Positions 45,901 through 57,900 of a stretch of DNA of 64,000 bases are shown piece by piece. Position numbers and translations under genes: made by a program. Under the pieces are notes generated by a model, which was given only the letters and a program-made list of their open reading frames with translations, was not told the origin of the DNA and did no database searches. Origin of the DNA: Haliclona indistincta (Eukaryota; Porifera; Demospongiae; Haplosclerida; Chalinidae); contig OZ024785.1 in NCBI GenBank assembly GCA_964017065.1, forward strand, positions 3,696,588-3,760,587, in the 5' to 3' direction. The first letter of the stretch is position 1. Each line of letters starts with the position of its first letter.

Positions 45901-48900
45901 CAGAAACCTGTGAGGTGGTAAGATGTCACCTGCTGTTGGATATCTGGTAGGTAACATCTTGGAATGATAATTAGCTGACTCAGTCGCAGCTCTCCTACTA
46001 GAGTCGTCCACTGGTTCAGTAGTCTGCCCTCAAGTGGTTGATCCCAGTCTTGTTCAGCACGGCATAATTCCTGGAACAACTGCTTGAATCGTATGACGAT
46101 AGGTGACAGGAACCCGAGTGGATCGTAAATTTTTCCCACGACACTGACCACATTTCTTCTTGTCGGTTTCATCTCACTGGCTAGTTTTCCAATCTCTCTT
46201 AGGTCAAAGATTAGAGTATCATCATCTAAATTCCAACGTACACCAAGTACCTTGCGTTCACCTCTGTGATCTGCAGCATTACAATCAAGGGACTCTTGCT
46301 TCATTGAAGAGCTCTGTTCTGCCGCATCAATCTCATCTTGTAGTTGGCAGTTGTTTGTACAGAACTTCCTGAGGTTGAATGATCCTTCTCCCATTACTCT
46401 CTTTGCTTCAGTGTATAATTGGAATGCACTTCCCAGATCGTGATCTCCTGTCACGAGATCATCTACGTAGAAGGAATTCACCAACTTCTCGACTAGTTCA
46501 GGTTGCAACTCACGGTAGTGCTCTAGATGATATCTGATCGTTGAGTTGAGGAGAAAGGGACTGGAACTGACTCCAAACATGACACGCTTGAATCGCAAAG
46601 GTTGAACTACTGGTTCACTCTCATTGGCATCCTTTACCCACAGAAATCGTAAGGCATCTCTGTCACGTTCATTTACTCCAATCATGAGGAACGCCTTCTC
46701 AATATCAGCTATAACAGCAACTCGGTAGAAGCGAAACCTCAAGAGTATATCAAAAATCTTCTGGTTATACTTCGGTCCAACTAGCAGACAGTCGTTCAGG
46801 GATGGTTTACCGTCTACCTTGGCAGAAGCATCGTATACAACACGAAGTTTGGTTGTGTCTTTGTCGTTACGGACAACTGCATGGTGAGGTAAGTAGTGCA
46901 GAACCTGAGTAGAGTCAGTGGGTAGCTCTGGAGCGTGCTCAATAATACCCATCTTAATCTGATCTTGAATGACTTGATCGTAACTCTGTAGTAATGTGGG
47001 ATTCTGTCGAAGACGCTTCAAAAGACCTTGCAGTCTCTTCTGACTCAAGGCATAGTTGTCAGGTAGAGTTGGATGATATTGTTTCCAAGGTAACTCAACT
47101 TCATATCGACCGTCCTTGAAGCGTATAGTGTTGATCGGCTCACAAATAGAGTTGTCTTCATTCGGCTGCACTCCGAGAGCTTCAAGTTCCCAAAACGATT
47201 TCAGAGTCTCGTTCAAGCTTGGCTCATCACACTGGACACTGGCACCAAGCACATGAGTTACAAGATTTGTAGAGCATGAGGTAGCTTCATCTGACGTAAC
47301 TGGTCCAGACAAGACCCATCCAAGATGTGTGTAGACTGCCACTGGACCCTTGTCACCTCGAATCGTCTCACCAGTCATCAGGTCCCAGTAGTGGTCAGCA
47401 CCGATCAGAACATCTGGTTGAAACTGGTCTTCATCAAAGGTGTCAGCAAGTTCAAGATGCTGTAAGTAGGCACAGCCTTCAGTATCAATGCGAAGAGGTG
47501 GAACAGACAGAGGTTCACAGATGAAGGGAACTGAGAGAAGTGTTAGCTCCTTGTGTGTGTCATTCTTCAGCCTTACGCCAACAGTCACGGTGTGACAAAT
47601 TTGTTGCTTCTTTTCTCTAGACCCAAACGTGATGACAGACATCGTCTTCTTCTGTTGTGATGCTACACCAAGTGACCTCTTTGCCTGTTCGGTAATATAG
47701 GAACGCTGACTTCCGCTGTCTAGAATCACGCGCACTTCAAGGCTATGGTCTGGTTGGTGAGGATTGAAGACAATAGCTCGTGCAGTTTGTAGTAACACTC
47801 CTCGTGAAGCTTGAACGTACAATCAGTAGTAGCAGGTGGATTAGCAAAGCGCACCATTGGTGTCGGTCTGGTCGCTGACTGTGGTGTACTGGAGTGTCCA
47901 AATGGTGGTGCCGAGGGATTTAGACATGACTTGACAGGTGGCTCATTGGTTGGAGCTTGGGTGTTTTGCATTTGGCTCCCACAAATACTAACGTGATGCC
48001 GACCTCCACATGAGGAACATCGTGACCTAGAGCGGCATTCTCTGCTGATGTGTCCTCTCCTCAAACATACAAAGCACCTCCCACTCTTCCTCAATACTGT
48101 CTTACGAGTTTCTGGTTCTACTACATTCCTGCACAACTGCGGTGCATGCTTCTGATTACAATAGTAACAGAACGGACTGCTTGCGTTGTCGCCTGTTACT
48201 AGGGAGGATGATGTCGGAGGCTCTTTTCCTGGTCGACGTGGAGGATCTCGTGTGGGTTCGTTGGCTCTTTCTCTTTCCTTCACTTCTTCTTCCAATGCAG
48301 TCATAACATTGTCCAACGTCCAATCCTTTTCATCGACCTTACGACTAATCACGAGACGAAGCTCTGCTGGTAACTTCTTTGTTAACATTGGTAAGAGTAG
48401 AGTGCCATATGTATCAGACTCGACTCCGAGAGACTTCAATCCACGCTTGTTTGCCTCAACCTGATCATACAGGCGTCGGAGTGCTGGTACATTGTGTGTC
48501 GTGTTCACAGGTTCTAGGCTGAGCAGCGTGTCCATATGTTTAGCAATAATCTGCTGCTTCCCGCCGAAGCGCTTCTTTAGTGTGGATATAGCTTCTGCAT
48601 AGTTAGCTGATGTGAGAGAAAGTCCAGCGATGGCATCTTTAGCAGATCGAGTGACTAGAGTTCTGAGATAAGTGAACTTATCTATGTCTGGTAAGGTGGA
48701 GTTATTGTGAATAGCCGATTCGTATTCATCCCAAAACGTCGTCCACGAGGTCAGTTCACCGTTAAATGGTTGCAGTTGCAGTTTCGGGAGCCTAGCAGTG
48801 GTAGTTGTTGTTACTGGTGTCGCGCCTGCGCTGCTAGGTGGAGCTACTGGTGTGACCGAACTAAAACTGTTCTCTATCTTTACAATTGCTGCGTATATGC

Positions 48901-51900
48901 CTTGCTTGATGGTATCGGCTTCGTCCATATCGGCAATTAGCTCGTCATCTGCGTCAATGAGCTGAAATATTTCATCATCTAATTTACTCAGAGTTTCTAG
49001 CTTCTCCTTCAGGCTCAATTTTAACTGGGCTAGTTTTGCTAAGTCAGCTGGGTGGGTCGGAGTTAGGGTGGGTCGAGGTCATCCACTTCTTTCATGCGTC
49101 TCGTTACCACGCCCTTGTGCCCCGCCCGTATCCGCTTCTTCTTAGTAAGCTGCTCCGCCATTTTGTCGACAGGCACGTGTTGTCAAAATTCAATATGGAA
49201 CTGTTTACACCTGAGTTTCACTCACCAATCAATACAAACGTAGTAGTAGTGATGATCGTCGGCGTCCAGAGAGGCCAGAGCGAGTCTCGTATCGGCAACT
49301 TGTCAGTGATCGGTTGCTCGTCTCAATGTTAGTTTCCCGCTCCAAAGTGTGTCTAGTGAGTCCACAATCCGTTTCGAAGGACCATGTAGGGGCGCGGAAG
49401 ATCAATATTATGTCACAAGCTGAATTCAATTCAATGCACTTCAGGTGTCAGTCAACGGCAACCAGCTGAATTAGCTATAATAGTCAGCCACAGCAGCCAG
49501 GGATCTATGTATTAGTTAGATGACCGGAAGAGGGATCTAACTGACATGAACGCCTGTGGGAAAATCCAATGAACAAGAGGAGGTGTTAAATCGCCCGAGG
49601 GTGCAGCCCGAGGGCAATTTTACACCTCCGAGTGTTCATTGGATTTTCCCAAGGGCGTTCATGTCAGTTAGATCCCTCTTCCGGTCATCTAACAGATTTA
49701 GACCACGCGGCTGCGACGAGATGGATGCTGTACCAATGGATTTGGACGATGCCGAAGACTTCCAGCTGACAAACTCTGAGCTGATCAACCGTTTTGGTCC
49801 TGCCACAAGTGAACGCGAAGTGAGCCAAGCCATTTCTGCACGCGTACCTGACAGAACCGGCACGCAGGCAATCGTCGTGGGCGATATCGGTGTTTCATAG
49901 CTGGTGCACTGCACGTGAAGAAGATGGCGATGTAGTGTGTATGGATGCGGCGACTATACAGCAGTAGAGATGTGCCGATTTGTCCTTGAAGCACAACGAC
50001 AGGATGGGGCGCCCAATCCGGCAAGAAGTCTCTACAGTATCGTCGCTGGCAGGCATACAGCGTCACGTTCGAGAAATGTGGACGACACGAAATTGGATTC
50101 CTTAATACTGCTGATCCCACCTTTGGTCGTCTACGCCAGACTCTCGATGCAAGAATGAAGGAACTGACATAAACTGAACTGTATTGACCTTTTGCTGCAT
50201 ACCTTGCAACTTGTGATTGTACTTAAGAATTATTGTACTTAATGTGTCAAATTGAAAATATGTGATTTACCTTGTATTTATGCATGAGGGATCTAACTGA
50301 CATAAACACCCTGTGTCTAACCTGAAAGATGAAAGGCTTTTGCCTCATTAATTATTCATGAGTGGTCTAAGGTCTGTTAGCAAGTCTGTTAGTTAGTAAG
50401 TCTGGCAGATGCTCTAGGTTTATGCTTTGTGTGTTATCACAGTACTGTGCACACTGTGAGCTGCAATTATAGCAATAGTTCTTTGTAAATACAATTTTGA
50501 CAAGCTGTTGCAACAATTTATGTATGCGGTGTTTTGTCAAAATACATCAGTAACTCAGCAAAACATCTGCGTACACAAGTTTTATCAATGTGCATGGTTG
50601 TAGATAAGAATTATTGTACCAAGCCAACAAATTAATGCTAAAGTCACATTAAAGTATACCTAGGTCAAAGATCAAAGACGTCGCCCATGCTATAAATCCC
50701 ATATTGCACACTCAGGCATTTATTGTACTAAGATGTGCTTCGCATCACTTTCAACTCACGGAACCGACGATCTTTGACCGAGAGATAAAGCACAGTTGTT
50801 TGTGCTATATCTGCCTCTTGACCCAACCCCTCATACTTAACTTCCATACAGCACTCCAACCGTGCTTTAACTAATAGGCAGGACATCTGATCTCACAAGG
50901 TCGTGAACTCACAAACTGTTTTGACACCACTGTACACACTTGTCAGTATGACACACTAGGTGACAGTAGTAGTAGTAAAGAAACATGCTCCTTGTGTATC
51001 AAGACATAGACATTTCGTACACTATAATATCTACGGTCAAGACTAAATTATAGTGCGTTTACACTAGCAACTTTAGAACTGGACCAGACTAGTTTAATTT
51101 TATTTTTAAAGTTTGATATTAATAGAGCGACTAGTACTTGGGAAGTGCCAGTTGTTGTACTACTATCAACCTTTAAAAATAAAACTACACCAGTCTGGCA
51201 CAGTTCTGAAGTTGCTAGTGTAAACGCACTATAAGCGCTAAAGCAAGCAAGTAATGCAAAATGAGCATGGTTAAACCCCTTTTGAACCCCAATGACCCAA
51301 AAAAGCAAGCAAAATCACAACGTGGGCATGTTCTAGGCAACTTGTACCATAGCAACGCGAATGACGTAGTTAGCAACTAATATTCATTGTGTTAATCACA
51401 TGACTCATTAGTATCAGAAGACTCGAGTAACATAAAAGAAGCGTGTGATTGCACAAGCATCAAGCTTTCTGGTAGGTTTGGCTTTCAACTTTACCTCCTC
51501 TTCTTTTAACTGCATGGAGGGGTTACCCATGTGGGTTGTGTTACTTTACACATGACTTCCTGTAAAATATGTGATATTCCTTAGGGATTTCTCATATTAG
51601 ACAGGAAATCACGCGGCTTTTTTGCATATTGCCTTGGGAAGTATGCTCTATAAACTGTGAGTGGTGCTGTTATCAAAACAAGTGGATGAACGTGTGGTGT
51701 TTTCATAATTTTTACTGTAGTACATGTATAGCAACAAACCTGCTGTAGCCCAGGTATATTACATTGTGGTTCAGCAGCTGGTAGAGAAGGATCGGGTGGA
51801 TTATGATAGATATCAGCATCCTGTGATGGCTGCTTCTGAGAACATATAGTACAAATCACATAAATACACAGGCTGACTACCATATGATAGATGATAGATA

Positions 51901-54900
51901 TCAGATTATGATGATAGATATTATAGATATCAATATATCTGTTCCGCGCTTTTTAGGAATTTGCGCTTTCTCGAGAAAGCGCAGCGCTTTTTAGGAATCC
52001 TCAGAAAGCGCGGGCTTTCTCGAGAAAGCGCTGCGCTATCTCGAGAAAGCGCAGTCACAGAAAGCGCAACGGATACTGCGCTATCTAAGGTTTAGCTCCT
52101 GTTCTTACACGGCACTTGTCGCTCAAGAATCGCCACAAAATGGCTCTCTACTACCATAGGTGTTAGAATTTAAGTTGGGCGAGTCCCTGAGGATTTCAGT
52201 GTCGAGTGTAATGGCCCAGTCAGCAACTCGTGCTACTGCCGCTGGCGCTCTGACGATTTGAGCCTGAGCTAGCACAATGAGCCTGAGCGAGGTTCCACTT
52301 TAGCTCAGTCAGTACTGCTATTTATTACCTATAGCTCCCAAAGACCACCGTGACCATTCTGAAGAGAGGCAACAACGACACATATTTCAGTGTGTTAGGG
52401 TTGTTTTTACTCTGCATGCAGTTGTGCCGATTACTGAGTGCCACTGACCTGGTCACCATGCATATGGCAGAAATGTTGTCAGCCTTCCTGTGCATTGTGA
52501 CAGGGTACATCACACTATGATGAGGGACAGGTAGCACTCTAGGTACATTCCTATGGCTAGCAAGCCACTAATCACCTTACTAAATATGGCAAACATTAAT
52601 TATTTTGCTAAGCATGGTTAACTATATCTTATGCCTCATGAACAGCTAGACAGAGTTGTGAGGCATAGGTGGAGGAATGCCACCTATTGTATTTGTTGGT
52701 GGAAAACAGAGGGAGGTGTGCCTGTGAGCGAAGGCGTGTGAAGAGCAGGATGGGCACCAGACTGAGCATGCATGCCCTGATAAGAGACGTGGTTTACTTG
52801 CAGCGTAACTGAAGGGTGCTGCAAGTGATCCCACAGAACGCATGTGCACTACACTGAGCATATGCATGCATGGTTGATGTCATCTGGCCCTATAACTCTA
52901 CGCTATCTTTGCTCTGAAGATTGGAGGGTTAGCTGCAGGACGAAGGTGGTAGCCTTCGCCCTGGCCCAACCCAAATGGTGTTGAGAATAGTTATATCAAC
53001 TACCAACCTCTGTTTCATCACATTGAGGGGTGCGATGAGGGTATAGGCATCCTCAATGGAGAATAACTAGGGAGGTTAAGGCCATTAAATTTGAGAGGGA
53101 GGGACCTGCCTGCCGAGCATAGAGGTGAGGCAGGAGTGATGGGTGGGACTGCAAAAACTATAAGTATGGAATGTCGCGTGGCAGATCACGTGAGTAGAAT
53201 AGTGTGGACACACCTCCTCTGCAGTTAACTCTGTTTAATTGTACCAATTAAACAACATTTAAAAAGAAATATCTTGTTCTTAGGGGGGTGCTCAAGCACT
53301 GAAAGCACCCTTGTAAAAACGCCCCTGACTGTAAACACATCCATGACTCCGTGAGATCCGTACAAAATCATTGCATACCCAGGCATGCATACTACGGTCT
53401 TAGGTACAACAGAGCAGCACAGGTAATAGTAGTAGCTAAAGTAGAACAGTGCATGCTCACTCAGGCTCGATCGTCACAGCACGATCGAGTTGCTGCCATG
53501 GGCCATTATACACTCGACAAAGACTCACCCAACTTAAATTCTAACACCTACTGTAGTAGAGAGCTATTTTGTGGCGATTCTTGAGCGACGTGTGCCGTGT
53601 AACAACATGAGCTAAACCCTAGAAAGCGCAGTATCCGTTGCGCTTTCTGTGACTGCGCTTTCTGGAGATAGCGCAGCGCTTTCTCGAGAAAGCCCGCGCT
53701 TTCTAGGGATTCCTAAAAAGCGCTGCGCTTTCTCGAGAAAGCGCAAATTCCTAAAAAGCGCGGAACATATCTACTGATATACCATATCTATCTACCACAC
53801 ATGTATTTGATAGATGATAGATAATAGATATCAGTGTATTATGATACATATCATCATTCTGTGATGGCTGCTTCTGAGAACATTATAGTACAAATCACAT
53901 AAATACACAGACTGACTACCATAGACACCGGTTGTTAGGCGCATGAGCTATTAAATTATTAATTTAGTCCAGCAAGAAATTACGAACCTGAAGTAGCTAA
54001 AACACGAGGCTTTAGGTAACTAACCATCAGCAAACAAAGCTAGTTGTACTAAAAATGAACGTTACTTGAACCCTGAAGGCCCAAATCGCGCCTCACCAAA
54101 CGCTCCCTTAGTAGCGCCATCCGTTATGTTTCTTGAGTTCATGTGCTTGACATTGATGTGCATCTAACAACCGTTGTCTACGGAATTACATATATGCATG
54201 TGTTTCACTGTGTGGTACACATGCAGATTACAGCCTTTACAGGTAAGTTTAATAATAGTAACTATACTCGCTCAATTTACAACAGTTGGATAATGTTTGT
54301 TAATAAATTAAAAGTTGCACTGTTGTCCGCTTTCAGGTCCAAGTATGTGTTGTCTATTTATCATTAGTTAAGAAAACTTTCTTTAGATAGCAACACCAAC
54401 ACACTCAAACACCGAAACACCGAAAGTGCTGGATTTGTGACAAACCAAGGTACAATGTACATATTGTAGACTCTACAATCCTGTATTGCTACAAAACAAT
54501 AGACTGACCTTGTCCTCTTCAGACTGGGTAGTCTCAGGGTTTTTGTTAAGTGATTTCTTGATAGTAGCATATTGTACTGGTTCAATAGGTAGAGGAGGAG
54601 CTGGTGGATTAATAGGGTGACGGAGATCAGCATAGACTGGTTCCTTTGGTTTCTAAAGGTAAAGATTCCCAAAGTTAAAGTAGATAGTGTTGCCAAGAGT
54701 ATAATGACAACTAAAAAGATTGCTGAACCTCTGATACCCATGTAGAAACACTGTGTACAAGCAAAGTGACTTGAGGTTGCACATTAGACAATCTTGTAAA
54801 CGTGCTTGTAATCTTGTGGTCTTTACACACCATGTGGTCTCCACTAAGTCAAGGTAATGAAAAATCTATGTTTTTTTTGTCACATATGAATTTACCGAAA

Positions 54901-57900
54901 GTCACATTACTTTGTACACCGTGTTTCTATGGAGGTCCAGTGAATATGTATAGCTTAGAACATGCCCGCGAGGGATTTATCGTGGATACACAAAGCAATA
55001 ACCAATAAACCCGAGGGTGTAGCCCGAGGGTTTATTGGTTATTGCTGAGTGTATTCACGATAAATCACGACATGGGCATGTTCTTGGCAACTTATCATAG
55101 CAATAATAATTATTATTAGCAATATCATACCAATATTCATTGTGTTAATCACAGGACCCATTAGTATTAGAAGACTTGAGTAACATAAAAGAAGTGTGAG
55201 ATTGTGCAAGCACTAAGCTTCCTGGTAGGGTTGGCTTTCAACTTTTACCTCCTCCTTTTTTTACTTCATGAAAATGTGGGACATGTGACTTTATTATGTA
55301 GAGTACATGACTTCCTGTAAAATATGTGATATTCCCTAGGGATTTCTCATAATTATTAGACAGGAAATCACATGGCTTTTTTGCATATTGCCTTGGAGTC
55401 ACATGATCTCCAGGGAAATAAAATTATGCTCTATAAACTGTGAGTGGTGCCTTTGATCTAAAGGCCTGCTACTGCAGTTTGCAAGTTGGTTGTCATAGTC
55501 AATGCATTCATGCTTGATAGTGTGGTTAGCCTTGTGTAAATTAGCCATACACGGCTTCTCGGCATTACGCAATCGTCATCACATGAGTCTGATAGCATAT
55601 GCTCTAGTTCTAGTGCGTTATCACAAACAAACTGCTCTCCAGCGCAGATCCACTGAGTATTTGTTTGGAATAACTGTTTACGTTACAAAGTCACGGCAGA
55701 AGCAACTTGCTAATAGCGTACGCTCTCAGACTCATGTGATGACGATTGTGTAATACCGAGAAGCCATGTATGGCTAATTTACACAAGGCTAACCACACTA
55801 TCAACCGTGCTAACCACACTATAAAGCATGAACCCATTGACTATGACAACCAATGCAAACTGCAGTATGATACAAGTAGTAGTTATTCCATGCCTACCAG
55901 GTATGTATACCATATACATGAGGTATTGTGTTGATAAGCCCGAGGGTTTATTAGCACAATACCAAGTGTAAATGGTATACATACCAGGTGGGCATGGAAT
56001 AGGTGACTTGTATCATAGCAACCACTGACATAATTAATGAGGTCAATCGATTATGAGGTCCCATTAGCATCAGCAAGAAAACTGTGTATAAGAAGTGAGC
56101 ATATCTAGGCCTGCCTTACCTTCGGTATGGGTGAACCACTCCCAACCGAAGTTTCTCCCACAGTCAATACTATTTACTGTGTGGAGTGAGTCATCTGACT
56201 CTATTAGTGGCTTTACCACTGGGGATTTTTCCTGTTTGTACACCAGTGCATATACAGGGAAAATCCCCATTGCAAGGAAATAATTATATGTATAATGTTA
56301 TGCCATGGCAACCACAAGGCCCACTGATGTCTGTAGGTTTCTATAGGATAAATAAGGGCGACTTGCACACTCTTCATAGTTTACTGACTCACAACTCTCA
56401 CCCCTTCCTATTTTTCTCTCTGTAAGGTAGATCATTTCTATGATCTTTTTTGCCCAGTGGGAGTCATCCGAGTCATGTGACTTCCCGTGGAATATCCAGA
56501 TATACCACAGGAAGTCACATGATTTCCCATGGATTATCCAGTTATTCCACAGGAAATCATGTGATTTCCCATGGAATATCTGAAATATACCACTGGTGGT
56601 GGCTTTGAAAATAAGGCTTCCTATGGTACAAGATATATTTTTTCCCTGGCGGTGCCTTTAATCTTAGAGGCTACTATGGTACAAATTCTCTTGGTGTTGC
56701 CAAAACTTCTATTGCACTATTCATTGGCGTAAGCAGGGGGGCAATTGCCCCCATTTTTTGCTGACTTGGTAGATGAATTTAGTTATTATTCTTGCAGTGT
56801 TGTGACTATGTTGGCCACATAGTTGATTTAGTGCAAGCCACATGTAAACTGGCCTGTTTACACCAAGCCAACTGCTGTGTACACTAGATAAGTAATGAGG
56901 TTTAAGGGTGCAGATCCTAACAACCATTAACTTATTCAGGAATGTACAAGTTGGACATTGTTACAACACCACAAATGATATTCACTGTTTGTACAAGCAC
57001 TTAAAGCATAAGAATGATTGACAGTAGCCAGGCAAGAACGCGAACAATACATTCCTCAATAAAACTCTGTCTGTGGCCTTCAGAATAGACCCAAACTTGG
57101 ATATTATGACTATTAGCGACCTGATAAAGACAGTAACGTAGAGTTTTTTTAATAAACACCCTCTGAGTAGGAAAACCACGAGGTAAGCAGCCCATAATCG
57201 CACTTTCAAGCACAATACACGAAAAAGCTCTACGTTAATGCCTTCGCCTTGTTGAAGTACGTATATATCCAAAATCTGAAGTTCTACTACCTGAGTGAAC
57301 GAAAGTTTTATTAGCCTAAGCGTTGTATCTAGCCGCGCCCGTCACGTTTCCGTCTGGCACTTTCAGCGCTCATAGTTTGCAATGTGTACAGCCTTCGCCA
57401 GTCTTGTAGCATAGGTCTTTGGTTTCTTAGAATATCAGCAGTAGTTTCTGAAATACAGTCCCCTAGCAACCAGCCAAAAATACATGCATGGGCGTGACAC
57501 TGCACCCTTCATGATAGTTAAACTAGGTTAACCTAGGAGGAGGGATAAGGGCGGCTATTAGAAGCACCGTGCACATGCGCAGATGTGAACATCGTGCCCG
57601 CAGCCAGCTAGTCAGCAGCAGCGGCTATACTTTGTAGTTATTTCTTTTTTTTTAATTTTATTTATTTAGGTATTAATTATTGTTTCTTTATCTTATGATT
57701 CCGTTTGTGTAAATTATTTATTTTTATATTCTCTGCTTGCTGTTAGCGGTCAGCTAGCATGACGGGTTTGGCCTAGAGTGGGCTGTTAAACCCCACACTT
57801 TAACCCCCATGGTGATTATAATGGATCAGGAACAAATAATGGGATCCGCCCCTATGTATAGGGAAAAGGGGGTTAGGCGTGGCTAGGCAAACCCACTATT

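Larger units (their letters stand above)
43486..49398 (-). mobile_element. BEL/Pao retrotransposon with one full LTR
   Basis: The 3' LTR (43486-43651) runs TGTAGGGGCGCGGAC to GTGTTCCGACA, preceded on the minus strand by a purine tract (AAGGTGGGGAGTG). At the 5' side only the last 14 bases of the LTR (TGTAGGGGCGCGGA, 49385-49398) remain. They abut TGGTCCTTCGAAACGG, a plausible primer-binding site. The missing LTR and part of the host composite repeat were removed by one deletion. No target duplication can be scored. Confidence 0.9.
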
